From positions 1 through 13,455 of the forward strand of contig DGSO01000007.1 in the NCBI GenBank assembly GCA_002393945.1: a DNA stretch of 13,455 nt, written 5' to 3'. Position 1 is the stretch's first letter; the number at the start of each line of letters is the position of its first letter. Position numbers and translations under genes: made by a program. Below are positions 1-5,765 of the stretch, piece after piece. The DNA comes from Bacteroidales bacterium UBA4360. Lineage in GTDB: Bacteria > Bacteroidota > Bacteroidia > Bacteroidales > UBA932. The notes beneath the pieces were generated by a model. The model saw only the letters and a program-made list of their open reading frames with translations. It had not been told where the DNA came from and ran no database searches.

Positions 1-90
1 GTCCAACTTTTGGGGTTCATATCACCCCCAGGGGAGATAATCGCCCGGGAGGCGGAGTACCGGCGCGACCGTCAGTGCCCAGAATCCGGG

Positions 91-235
91 CACTTAACAT
101 AATCCCATCGGAATTGTGTAACCACCTGCATCAGCGGCGGCAGCACGCCCGAAAGTCAGTTAAAGTGCAAGGATAATTAACCACGCACAATCGTCCTACC
201 AGCAGGTGTTTACACAATTCGGATTATGTTAAGTG
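91..235. repeat. Long inverted repeat, 34 paired positions
   Basis: Bases 91-129 and 202-235 pair almost completely: 33 of 34 positions match, with a five-base bulge at 106-110 and one C/T mismatch. The arms are AT-richer than the surroundings; the outer 15 bases (91-105 with 221-235) are perfect. The 72-base loop at 130-201 is large enough to hold further structure. The 5' edge overlaps by three bases a small hairpin at 75-93 (stem GTGCCC/GGGCAC), so the two compete. Such arms suit a long RNA helix; a protein-binding or recombination site is the alternative. Confidence 0.85.
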
Positions 236-302
236 TCTCCGTCCGTGCGGTGCGAAGGTTCTGCCTTCGAATCTCCCGGGCGAGGCGGCGGCAGGAGAGG
301 GC

Positions 303-341
303 CTGGCTGCAGTGGCCGGGAGCGTCCCGGCCCTTTGCCAG
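303..341. repeat. Nested GC-rich hairpin
   Basis: An eight-base perfect stem, GGCCGGGA with TCCCGGCC (314-321 with 325-332), closes a three-base loop GCG. It sits inside an outer stem CTGGC/GCCAG (303-307 with 337-341) separated by an internal loop. No T-run follows on either strand, so it is not a simple terminator. Confidence 0.7.
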
Positions 342-345
342 CCCC

Positions 346-398
346 GCACCGGGCAGAGGAATCGGGGCCCCAATTTCCCCAATTTCTCTACCCGGTGC
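346..398. repeat. 22-position hairpin
   Basis: Bases 346-367 face 377-398 over a nine-base loop (368-376). The outer GCACCGGG/CCCGGTGC pairs perfectly, then AGAG/CTCT, AAT/ATT and GGGG/CCCC. Only three positions are not Watson-Crick: C354/A390, G359/T385 and C363/A381. Two of these would be G-U pairs in RNA from the minus strand, one in RNA from the plus strand. Confidence 0.8.
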
Positions 399-452
399 AG
401 TACCGCGGGAGCGTCAGTGAGCCTCCACCGTCATCACCCGCTTTCAGCCTTA

Positions 453-486
453 GTGCTGCGCGAGCATCCTGCCACCTTAGCAGCAC
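453..486. repeat. Inverted repeat GTGCTGC/GCAGCAC
   Basis: Seven bases at 453-459 are perfectly complementary to 480-486 across a 20-base loop. It stands between the 346-398 and 495-561 hairpins, adding to the chain of stems in the gene-free block. Confidence 0.5.
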
Positions 487-494
487 AGCTGCGG

Positions 495-561
495 GGCTGC
501 CTGGTATCCAAGTCCGGCAGTCCAGCGGAGCTGGCCAGCCCAACTTGGACACCATTCAGCC
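495..561. repeat. 67-base imperfect hairpin
   Basis: Arms 495-525 and 531-561 pair at 24 of 31 positions around the five-base loop CGGAG. Paired blocks (GGCTG, TGGT, TCCAAGT, CCAG with their complements) are separated by small symmetrical internal loops, which is more typical of structured RNA than of a recent DNA duplication. Two mismatches of A/C type would become G-U pairs in minus-strand RNA. Confidence 0.75.
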
Positions 562-566
562 AAGGT

Positions 567-643
567 AAGGCCGGGCGAGCCCGTCCTTGTTTATCTCCGG
601 GATGCTATTCCTCTGCAACTCTGCCGGGACAAGCCCGTCAGAG
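567..643. repeat. Two hairpins of the same design
   Basis: Both hairpins have an outer stem, a single C/T mismatch, then CGGG/CCCG around a short loop. The first is 567-588 (AAGG/CCTT, mismatch 571/584, loop CGAG). The second is 619-643 (CTCTG/CAGAG, mismatch 624/638, loop ACAAG). The shared layout with different outer stems suggests a repeated structural module rather than repeated sequence. Confidence 0.6.
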
Positions 644-663
644 ATGCGTCGGGCACCCGGAGT

Positions 664-681
664 GCGGCCCCGAAGGGCCGC
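664..681. repeat. Seven-base-pair hairpin with CGAA loop
   Basis: GCGGCCC (664-670) pairs perfectly with GGGCCGC (675-681) over the four-base loop CGAA. No T-run follows on either strand. A perfect 14-base palindrome (CAAGGGGCCCCTTG, 711-724) lies shortly after. Confidence 0.65.
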
Positions 682-806
682 TGGCGCAGCATGTGTCAGT
701 CAGCATTCCCCAAGGGGCCCCTTGCCGCCTGTCACACCCTGCGCCGGTGGAACCGTCAGTGCAAGGCCTTCGGCCATCAGCGATAACCTTCGTGGGAGCC
801 TTGTCA

Positions 807-950
807 CGGGCTGTTCCAGCCCGGGGCCGGGAGGCCGTCTGCCCACCGCACAAGCTGTCGGTCTTTGTCGGGGTCTGGGAGCCCGAGGTCTCCCAGCCCT
901 TGTGCCGCCAAAGCCCGCCAGCCCCCACGCGCCAGACCGCCTCCCGGCCC
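807..950. repeat. Multi-helix nested domain
   Basis: A hairpin at 807-823 (CGGGCTG/CAGCCCG, loop TTC) directly abuts a long-range helix of 824-840 with 934-950, where 16 of 17 positions match. Inside lies 848-854 with 899-905 (GCACAAG/CTTGTGC), which itself encloses 875-881 with 890-896 (CTGGGAG/CTCCCAG), extended by GGG/CCC at 871-873 with 897-899. Helices nested and abutting in this way are hard to explain except by selection for a fold. Confidence 0.7.
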
Positions 951-972
951 AACCCTCCGCTTCGCTCCGGGG

Positions 973-1081
973 CCTCTATGGTTTAGAGACTCTGGCCCGG
1001 GCACCCGCATCAAGGCCATTGCCTACTTCAACCTGGTACCCCGCGCCACCGACCCGGTCCAGAGACTCAAAACCATAGAGG
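973..1081. repeat. Long inverted repeat, 29-base arms
   Basis: Arms 973-1001 and 1053-1081 match at 26 of 29 positions; the outer 12 bases are perfect. The 51-base loop is 1002-1052. An open frame of 122 codons crosses both arms, but the symmetry of the arms argues that sequence here is constrained by pairing rather than by protein. Confidence 0.8.
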
Positions 1082-1176
1082 TCGACTGGGGAACCCACGC
1101 CTCGGCCTCAGTGCTGATGCCAGCATCGTGGCCTGCCCGGAGGACCGAAAAAGGAATATACACATACACCAGGGAA

Positions 1177-1196
1177 GCAGCGGCTGACGCCGCTGC
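1177..1196. repeat. Perfect eight-base-pair hairpin near the end of the structured block
   Basis: GCAGCGGC (1177-1184) pairs with GCCGCTGC (1189-1196) over the loop TGAC. It is the last strong stem before the sequence turns AT-rich near 1250. No T-run follows on either strand. Confidence 0.65.
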
Positions 1197-1278
1197 CAGC
1201 GTCGTTGTGGAGGCCGGTATCAAACTGCGATAGGGAGTGTTCTATACCGAGGAAAAAAATCATGTAACCTGCTGTAAA

Positions 1279-1286
1279 TAAATTTG
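1279..1286 (+). promoter_or_regulatory. Possible -7 box (TAAATTTG)
   Basis: TAAATTTG fits the Bacteroides -7 consensus TAnnTTTG and lies 40 bases before the start codon at 1327, just after the composition changes from GC-rich to AT-rich. No TTTG is seen about 20 bases upstream, so only half of the expected promoter is present. Confidence 0.35.
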
Positions 1287-1326
1287 TTATTCTCGCAGAA
1301 AATCACTATCTTGTAGTTGAAATAAA

Positions 1327-1617
1327 ATGCTGATTGTTATGGAAACACTCATAAGATTTATAGAACGTGTGGAAAATAAAGTCCTCTATTATGTCACCGT
1401 TTACACGGAGCATCAGGACACGATGTCCTTTGTCACCGAGCTTTGGGTTCACCAACTTAGCGGCAAGGTCATCTTTGATGATTGCCCGGACAAGCCCAAC
1501 TACAAACGCGCCTCTGTCCACAGTCTTTGCAAACTGGGGGATGACCTTCGCCTGATGCCGGATAAGAAGGCCATCAAGAAATGGGTTGAGGGAGAAGTTC
1601 TGCTTCATTCCCTTTAG
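1327..1617 (+). CDS. Hypothetical protein, 96 aa
   Basis: I do not recognise this protein. It is charged and soluble-looking with no signal peptide or membrane segment. The first half is rich in aromatic residues (ENKVLYYVTVY) and the C-terminus is lysine-rich (PDKKAIKKW). Translation could begin at 1327 or at a second ATG at 1339; both follow an A/T-rich leader, as is usual in Bacteroidetes, which rarely use strong Shine-Dalgarno sites. It precedes the 1655 gene by 37 bases on the same strand and probably shares its transcript. An exactly antisense open frame also exists, but its translation is poor in glutamate and rich in histidine and asparagine, as expected for a shadow, and it would overlap the next gene. 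Confidence 0.5.
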   Translation: MLIVMETLIRFIERVENKVLYYVTVYTEHQDTMSFVTELWVHQLSGKVIFDDCPDKPNYKRASVHSLCKLGDDLRLMPDKKAIKKWVEGEVLLHSL

Positions 1618-1654
1618 ATGCTCCCTTTGAGCTACGGCCAAGCCCAAAACGCCA

Positions 1655-2392
1655 ATGCCTGAACTTATGCCTGTCTTCAAGCCTTCCATCCTCATCTCCG
1701 ACGCATACGGCTCCACGAAGGACCTCACCTGGTTCCATCGTGGAGGGAAATGCTTTGTGAAAAAGCACTCGGCGTCGGCATATGTGTTGACGCCAGCGCG
1801 GGAAGAGTACCTGGCCGTTCATCGTCGGGCTCTTGCGGCCTGGAGGGAACAGCCGAACGACATTCAGCACTTGTGGAACGAGTATGGCTGCATGGCCATC
1901 AGCCATCGGCCGCCGTATGACAAGACGGCACACATCTCCGGGCAGAACCTCTTTGTATCGGCCTATCACGGATTTTATACCCTGGGGGATGAGCATGTTC
2001 CGGAGGCCCTGCCGTTCGGGCCATTCCCGGTTCTCTCGATGGAGTTTGCGGCTGCTGAAGAGTCTGAAAATGGAACGCTTTTGTTGAGGTTCCGGAGCTA
2101 CTGCAGCGGTACCGGTACTCCGGAGCGCTACAGGATCCTGATGAAGCTTCAGCTGACACATCCAGGCGGAGGGCGCCGGCCATCGCTGTTCCGGAATGTG
2201 CTGGCCAATGCCTGCTGCAGCAGGGAAGACGGGGAGGTGGTTTTCGTGATTCCTGGATATCGTGAGAAGTGGCGGCTTGACGCATTGTCCGGATATGGGG
2301 CACACTGCCGGTACATTGTCCTGGACACCGTGACAGGGTACAGGGACCAATACAGGGACTATGATTTCCAGTTCAACCTTCCTCAGCATTGA
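1655..2392 (+). CDS. DUF6266-like protein, divergent copy, 245 aa
   Basis: This is a remote relative of the proteins at 2562 and 6242. The shared marks are a Gly/Lys-rich start (YGSTKDLTWFHRGGK, residues 18-32), an alanine-tryptophan block (residues 60-63) standing where the others have LTxxQxxAW, and AHISGQNLFVSAY (residues 92-104) matching their AKxSxxNLFxRLN. The rest, about residues 110-245, looks beta-rich and is unlike its paralogues. There is no signal peptide or membrane segment. DUF6266 proteins are common in Bacteroidetes accessory regions and have no established function. The terminator at 2375-2405 overlaps the last codons and the stop, so the gene ends its own transcription unit. 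The family call rests on by-eye motif similarity. Confidence 0.7.
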   Translation: MPELMPVFKPSILISDAYGSTKDLTWFHRGGKCFVKKHSASAYVLTPAREEYLAVHRRALAAWREQPNDIQHLWNEYGCMAISHRPPYDKTAHISGQNLFVSAYHGFYTLGDEHVPEALPFGPFPVLSMEFAAAEESENGTLLLRFRSYCSGTGTPERYRILMKLQLTHPGGGRRPSLFRNVLANACCSREDGEVVFVIPGYREKWRLDALSGYGAHCRYIVLDTVTGYRDQYRDYDFQFNLPQH

Positions 2393-2405
2393 GGGAGGTT
2401 TTTTT
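2375..2405 (+). terminator. Rho-independent terminator
   Basis: An 11-base-pair stem (2375-2385 with 2390-2400, one G-T wobble) closes the loop GCAT and runs into seven T's (2399-2405). The stem begins inside the 1655 gene and includes its stop codon, separating that unit from the operon that starts near 2562. Confidence 0.9.
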
Positions 2406-2424
2406 CATGCTCTCCAGTATATCG

Positions 2425-2445
2425 AAGTTACTTAAAGTGTAACTT
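2425..2445. promoter_or_regulatory. Inverted repeat upstream of the operon promoter
   Basis: AAGTTAC (2425-2431) and GTAACTT (2439-2445) form a perfect seven-base inverted repeat around TTAAAGT, about 33 bases before the promoter. It could be an operator for the lysis-type operon. No repressor for it can be named, though the HTH protein at 10670-10969 is a candidate. Confidence 0.35.
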
Positions 2446-2477
2446 TAGATAAATTTACTTAATTCGCTGTGTTTTAG

Positions 2478-2509
2478 TTTGCAAATGATATTTTGATTTA
2501 TTATCTTTG
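2478..2509 (+). promoter_or_regulatory. Bacteroides-type promoter of the six-gene operon
   Basis: TTTG at 2478-2481 and TATCTTTG at 2502-2509 are separated by 20 bases, close to the Bacteroides sigma-ABfr consensus (TTTG, 19-20 bases, TAnnTTTG). Transcription would start near 2516 and leave a leader of about 45 bases with a CCTAAAC-type sequence before the ATG at 2562. Confidence 0.8.
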
Positions 2510-2561
2510 CTGACAGATGATTAACCGTCATCACTTAAACCTAAACTTAACCTAAACTGCT

Positions 2562-3644
2562 ATGATAGCACTTCCTTCCATTGCTTTCGAGGGATTCTCC
2601 GGTTCGGCAAAGGGTGTTACGGCCAGAAGGGTCGGCGGCCGCAACATCCTTTCCGTCCGGAGTTATCCTACCGGCTATGTGACCGTGGCGCAGGTGGTCC
2701 GCCGGAGTGCGCTTTCGAAGATTTCCAAAGCCTACAAGAATCTGACGGATGACCAGATGAAAGCCTGGGAGCAGCTGGCTGAACACACCGCCGGCGCCTC
2801 CGTCTTCGGCCAGAAGGCCAAACTGTCTGCGCATAACCTCTTTGTCCGTCTGAACACCAACAGGGCCTACTGCGGCGAGTCCATCCTTCTGGAGGCTGCA
2901 CCGGCATCCATCGTGGCCATCCCTGCGGTGGATTTCACGGACTTCTGCATTTCCGAGAACTGTGTGATGTTTATCGGTGTTCCTGATCCGGAGGGAGAAC
3001 TGAAGCTCGTGGCCAAGATGTCCGACGGCCAGAGCAGCGGGGTTTCCAATGCCTGGGGCAAGACCGTCATCATTTCCCCGGATAAGGTCCCTGACTGGGG
3101 CGAGATTGACCTCACGGATGCTTTCAAGGCTGTGATGGGCCATTCTCCCATCAATGGCCAGAAGTACTTTGTGGAGCTGTACTGGATTGACCCTGTGACC
3201 GGCTTCACCGGCGTTCCCGTGCAGGTGTCCTGGATCTGCCAGGACGGCAGCGCCCACACCGGCCGGGCCATGGCCAAGAGGACCACCTTCAAGAACTCCG
3301 ACATCGTGGATAACGAGAACAAGTTCATCACGGACCTGGATGTTGAGTTTGCGCAGGGTTCCACCATCGTCACGGCGGATATCAAGTATGACGCCACCAA
3401 GCACAATGTGCAGGAGGCCCTTTGCGACATCACCAAGGCGGCTTACGACCGTGCCGGCAAGAAATTCACCAGCGTCATGCTGGGCCGTTCCAATGGCAAT
3501 GGAGGTTATATGCCTCATTTCTTCAATATGTACACCTATGATTGGGGAAGCCAGTATCGTTTCGTGTGCGCAAAGCGCGGTGGTATGTGGGGCAAGATTG
3601 GTGAGGTGTTCGGCACCAGTTTAACCTTTGAATTCGTGAACTAA
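2562..3644 (+). CDS. DUF6266-like protein with extra C-terminal domain, 360 aa
   Basis: Residues 1-100 align without gaps to the protein at 6242: both have PSIAFE at 5-10, SGSAKGVT at 13-20, LTxxQxxAW at 61-69, and NLFxRLN at 92-98. Residues 100-225 form a second shared region with SDGQSSGVSNAW facing SEGQSNGVSRAF. From about 235 to 360 this protein has an added domain absent from the 6242 protein, ending in TSLTFEFVN. There is no signal peptide or membrane helix. It is the first gene after the promoter at 2478-2509. Function is unknown; position in an operon with lysis proteins suggests a particle or exported structural component (inference). The next gene starts six bases after the stop. 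Confidence 0.85.
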   Translation: MIALPSIAFEGFSGSAKGVTARRVGGRNILSVRSYPTGYVTVAQVVRRSALSKISKAYKNLTDDQMKAWEQLAEHTAGASVFGQKAKLSAHNLFVRLNTNRAYCGESILLEAAPASIVAIPAVDFTDFCISENCVMFIGVPDPEGELKLVAKMSDGQSSGVSNAWGKTVIISPDKVPDWGEIDLTDAFKAVMGHSPINGQKYFVELYWIDPVTGFTGVPVQVSWICQDGSAHTGRAMAKRTTFKNSDIVDNENKFITDLDVEFAQGSTIVTADIKYDATKHNVQEALCDITKAAYDRAGKKFTSVMLGRSNGNGGYMPHFFNMYTYDWGSQYRFVCAKRGGMWGKIGEVFGTSLTFEFVN

Positions 3645-3650
3645 CTATCT

Positions 3651-4760
3651 ATGATACAGAGTACAGGAAATAACTTCGGAGCCGGTGTCATCACCTTCAA
3701 GGACTACCAGAGTGAGCACGAGATTGTGCTGAACGGCAGCTTTGAGTACCTGGACACCACCGATGCATACAAGAAAGCGGACGTCCTGGAGATTTATCTT
3801 CCGGACCTCCGCCTGAGCCGGTCTGCCATCTCCGGCTGCTACTGCGCGGCCAAGGGTCCCTATGCCTGGATGGGCACCACGGCCAAGTGCTGGATTAAGA
3901 ACCGGAACACGCTCTGCATCGAGAAGCTGGACGTCTGGACGGACCGTCCGGAGCGGAAGATCTGGATATTCGCCCTGTTCGGCCTCCGTGGCTTCCACGA
4001 CCTGCAGGTGACCCATGAGACGCTCAAGACGCCCCAGCTGGCTCAGTCGGAGCTCCTGGGCTATGTCCGGAACAAGTACTTCTATGCCAACGAGCACTTC
4101 ATGCTACTCGCCTTCACTTTCAGTGAGCTCACCTTCAATAAGCCATACGAGAAGATTGACATCGTCACCAATGCTGACGAGGACTTCCCGGAAGATGTGG
4201 ACGCCGTGGTTCCTTTTGTGACCTGCCAGTGCGACAATAAGCCCGGCTGCGCCATCATCGAGGGCCGGTTCAAAGACTGCGCCTTGCTGCTCTCCGGCGT
4301 CCCCGAGGCCATGTCCTACGGTACCGGTTATGTTCCTTTCTTCTACGCTTGGCTGGTGCGTGACGGGGGCAGTGGCCCGGCTCCGGATGTGGACGGCCGC
4401 ATCAGGATATTGGTGACGTCCCAGATACAGGGGAGTGTCCGCTATACCTACATCTACAAAGTGGATATGGACCTGGTCGATGGACGGGTAATTCTCAACG
4501 GCCGGATGACCTTCAACCTGAACAGCAATCGCGAGGCCTACTTCACCGTCCCTTCTATCCCTGACGGCACTCCGTCCTGCGATGCCTTCCTGCTGGCCAA
4601 AAATGGCAACGAGGACTTGCACTCCTTCGGCCTGGTGGAGGTGTCCCTGAACACGCAGCTTGGAGCCAAGAGCATCAAGCTGATCAACGTCAACAATGAG
4701 CCTTACTTCTACGGCATCGCGAAGGATACGGGCGTGTGTGCAACCTTAGAATTTGAATAA
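3651..4760 (+). CDS. Conserved-looking hypothetical protein, 369 aa
   Basis: I do not recognise a named family. The N-terminal part resembles the next gene product: both start with an NNFGA motif (here about residues 7-11) and then share a patterned region with LE(I/V) around residue 47, a KNxLxI motif and a hydrophobic strand (IWIFALF here, YVIFLMC there). The C-terminal third adds a separate region rich in beta-like alternation, ending ATLEFE; that tail loosely recalls the end of the 2562 product. There are no signal peptide, membrane helices or catalytic motifs. It lies six bases after its upstream neighbour and two bases before its downstream one. A structural or adhesin-type role is possible but unproven. 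Confidence 0.8.
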   Translation: MIQSTGNNFGAGVITFKDYQSEHEIVLNGSFEYLDTTDAYKKADVLEIYLPDLRLSRSAISGCYCAAKGPYAWMGTTAKCWIKNRNTLCIEKLDVWTDRPERKIWIFALFGLRGFHDLQVTHETLKTPQLAQSELLGYVRNKYFYANEHFMLLAFTFSELTFNKPYEKIDIVTNADEDFPEDVDAVVPFVTCQCDNKPGCAIIEGRFKDCALLLSGVPEAMSYGTGYVPFFYAWLVRDGGSGPAPDVDGRIRILVTSQIQGSVRYTYIYKVDMDLVDGRVILNGRMTFNLNSNREAYFTVPSIPDGTPSCDAFLLAKNGNEDLHSFGLVEVSLNTQLGAKSIKLINVNNEPYFYGIAKDTGVCATLEFE

Positions 4761-4762
4761 CC

Positions 4763-5476
4763 ATGTTCACAGTCATTAGCAATAACTTCGGCGCAAGCGA
4801 AAGCGACATCATCCTGATGCCCAAGCAGACCAACGATTATGCTGTATTGTTTGGCCAAATCAATGTAACCACCACCGCTGAGGAGTATCGCCGGGCTCCG
4901 TTCCTTGAGGTGACGGTGGAGGAGGACTTTCTGATTGGCAAGAGCCGTGAGGCGGCAGTCTATGTGATTCGCGGAAACGCGGAGACGCATGAAATCACCA
5001 TCACCGAGGCCTTCCTGAAGGACAAGAACACCCTCCGCATCCGTCCCTTCCACGGCTACGATGCCGCTGGCTCGTATGTCATCTTCCTGATGTGCCTGCT
5101 CACCCCGGCCAACCGGAAGTTGACCATGACGCCGGGGACTCGGAAGCTGCTCAACTATACCGTCACCCAGGGTGCCGTGACCGGATTGGAACTGTACGCC
5201 GTCCTGGACACCAACTACGTGGAGCTGGTGTTCAAGGCAGAGACACTGGACTTCGGGGAAGACGCTGCCCCAATCAAGATTTCCATCGAGGGACTGGGCT
5301 CCATGGTCAGGTGCAACCTCCCGGTGTGCTTTTCCGTGAGTTCCTCTTCCCAGACCGGCAGCAAGTTCTACAGCGCGGATATCGGCGATGGCGTCCTTAC
5401 CATCGAGAAGGGCGACACCACCGAGGCATCCGGCGCTTCCTACAAGTTCTTCAAGGTTGTGATACCTACCAAGTAG
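4763..5476 (+). CDS. Paralogue of the upstream protein, 237 aa
   Basis: This is a shorter relative of the 3651 product, sharing the NNFGA start (about residues 7-11), an LEVTV strand and a KDKNTLRIRP segment. Residues from about 130 onward differ, with a serine-rich stretch (SVSSSSQTGS) near the C-terminus. It has no membrane segment or signal peptide and no known motif. The start codon lies two bases after the upstream stop, so the pair is probably translationally coupled. Tandem paralogues of this kind often form hetero-oligomers, but nothing in the sequence proves it. Confidence 0.8.
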   Translation: MFTVISNNFGASESDIILMPKQTNDYAVLFGQINVTTTAEEYRRAPFLEVTVEEDFLIGKSREAAVYVIRGNAETHEITITEAFLKDKNTLRIRPFHGYDAAGSYVIFLMCLLTPANRKLTMTPGTRKLLNYTVTQGAVTGLELYAVLDTNYVELVFKAETLDFGEDAAPIKISIEGLGSMVRCNLPVCFSVSSSSQTGSKFYSADIGDGVLTIEKGDTTEASGASYKFFKVVIPTK

Positions 5477-5486
5477 CCAAGGCCTT

Positions 5487-5756
5487 ATGTCCGAGAAGAA
5501 ACGCATAGAACTGACTCGCCTGCAGGGCGGCATCGCCATCGCCAGCTTCACGGCCGGCGTGATTATCGCGGCGGTGTGCCTGTTCTGGATAGAGCCCAAG
5601 GGAGAAATGGCCAACAGTGCCATCAGCATTGTGAGTGAGCTCCTGGTCCTGTGCGGCGCCATCCTGGGCGTGAAGGCCTCCTACGACGTCAAGTTCCGGA
5701 AGTTTGAAGCAGAGCTCCGGGATGTCATCGAGAACGAAAACAAACCTAAACCCTAA
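5487..5756 (+). CDS. Holin-like two-helix membrane protein, 89 aa
   Basis: The protein is small, with a charged N-terminus (MSEKKR), a first hydrophobic helix at about residues 13-35, a short polar turn (EPKGEMANS, 36-44), a second helix at about 45-64, and a highly charged C-terminal tail ending KPKP. This is the layout of small phage holins with two membrane segments, and the turn resembles the PxGE-type turn of holin-like proteins in Bacteroidetes phages. A holin would permeabilise the inner membrane and pair with the spanin-like product of the next gene, nine bases downstream. No endolysin is encoded next to them. The call rests on topology and neighbour, not on a catalytic motif. Confidence 0.65.
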   Translation: MSEKKRIELTRLQGGIAIASFTAGVIIAAVCLFWIEPKGEMANSAISIVSELLVLCGAILGVKASYDVKFRKFEAELRDVIENENKPKP

Positions 5757-5765
5757 ACCTAACCT

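Larger units (their letters stand above)
1..1250. ncRNA. Candidate large structured non-coding RNA region
   Basis: No open frame here looks like a conserved protein, yet the stretch is dense with stems. Arms seen by eye include 91-129/202-235, 253-258/264-269, 303-307/337-341 around 314-321/325-332, 346-367/377-398, 453-459/480-486, 495-525/531-561, 567-575/580-588, 619-628/634-643, 664-670/675-681, 807-813/817-823, 824-840/934-950, 848-854/899-905, 875-881/890-896, 973-1001/1053-1081 and 1177-1184/1189-1196. A possible closing helix joins 58-69 to 1201-1219. The scale recalls giant ornate bacterial RNAs such as GOLLD, ROOL and OLE, but I recognise none of them. No terminator or promoter fixes the strand or ends, and the RNA may start before base 1. 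Competing idea: a replication or attachment region rich in DNA hairpins. Confidence 0.45.

Noticed and set aside
11..30. Hairpin GGGG/CCCC at the left edge as a terminator
   Set aside because: Only four base pairs and no T-run on either strand after the stem.
226..1078. Overlapping open frames of 60-220 codons in several frames of the left block
   Set aside because: They arise from high GC content, are rich in Pro, Ala, Arg and Ser, overlap each other on both strands, and cross the hairpin arms. None shows a recognisable domain.
865..1233. 122-codon open frame on + whose second half looks fairly protein-like
   Set aside because: It contains both arms of the 973-1081 inverted repeat and the 1177-1196 hairpin, its first half is low-complexity Pro/Arg/Ala, and no leader or promoter is seen. 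Kept only as a question in the findings.
1..1250. CRISPR array, retron, diversity-generating element or group II intron
   Set aside because: No regularly repeated direct repeat with spacers, no cas gene, and no reverse transcriptase anywhere in the window.
1306..1728. 140-codon open frame on - opposite the 96-aa gene
   Set aside because: It is in exact antisense register, poor in Glu, rich in His/Asn/Phe, and would overlap the start of the 1655 gene. The + reading is more protein-like.
2547..3518. 323-codon open frame on - opposite the 2562 gene
   Set aside because: Antisense shadow of a well-supported gene with a promoter, conserved paralogue and operon spacing on the + strand.
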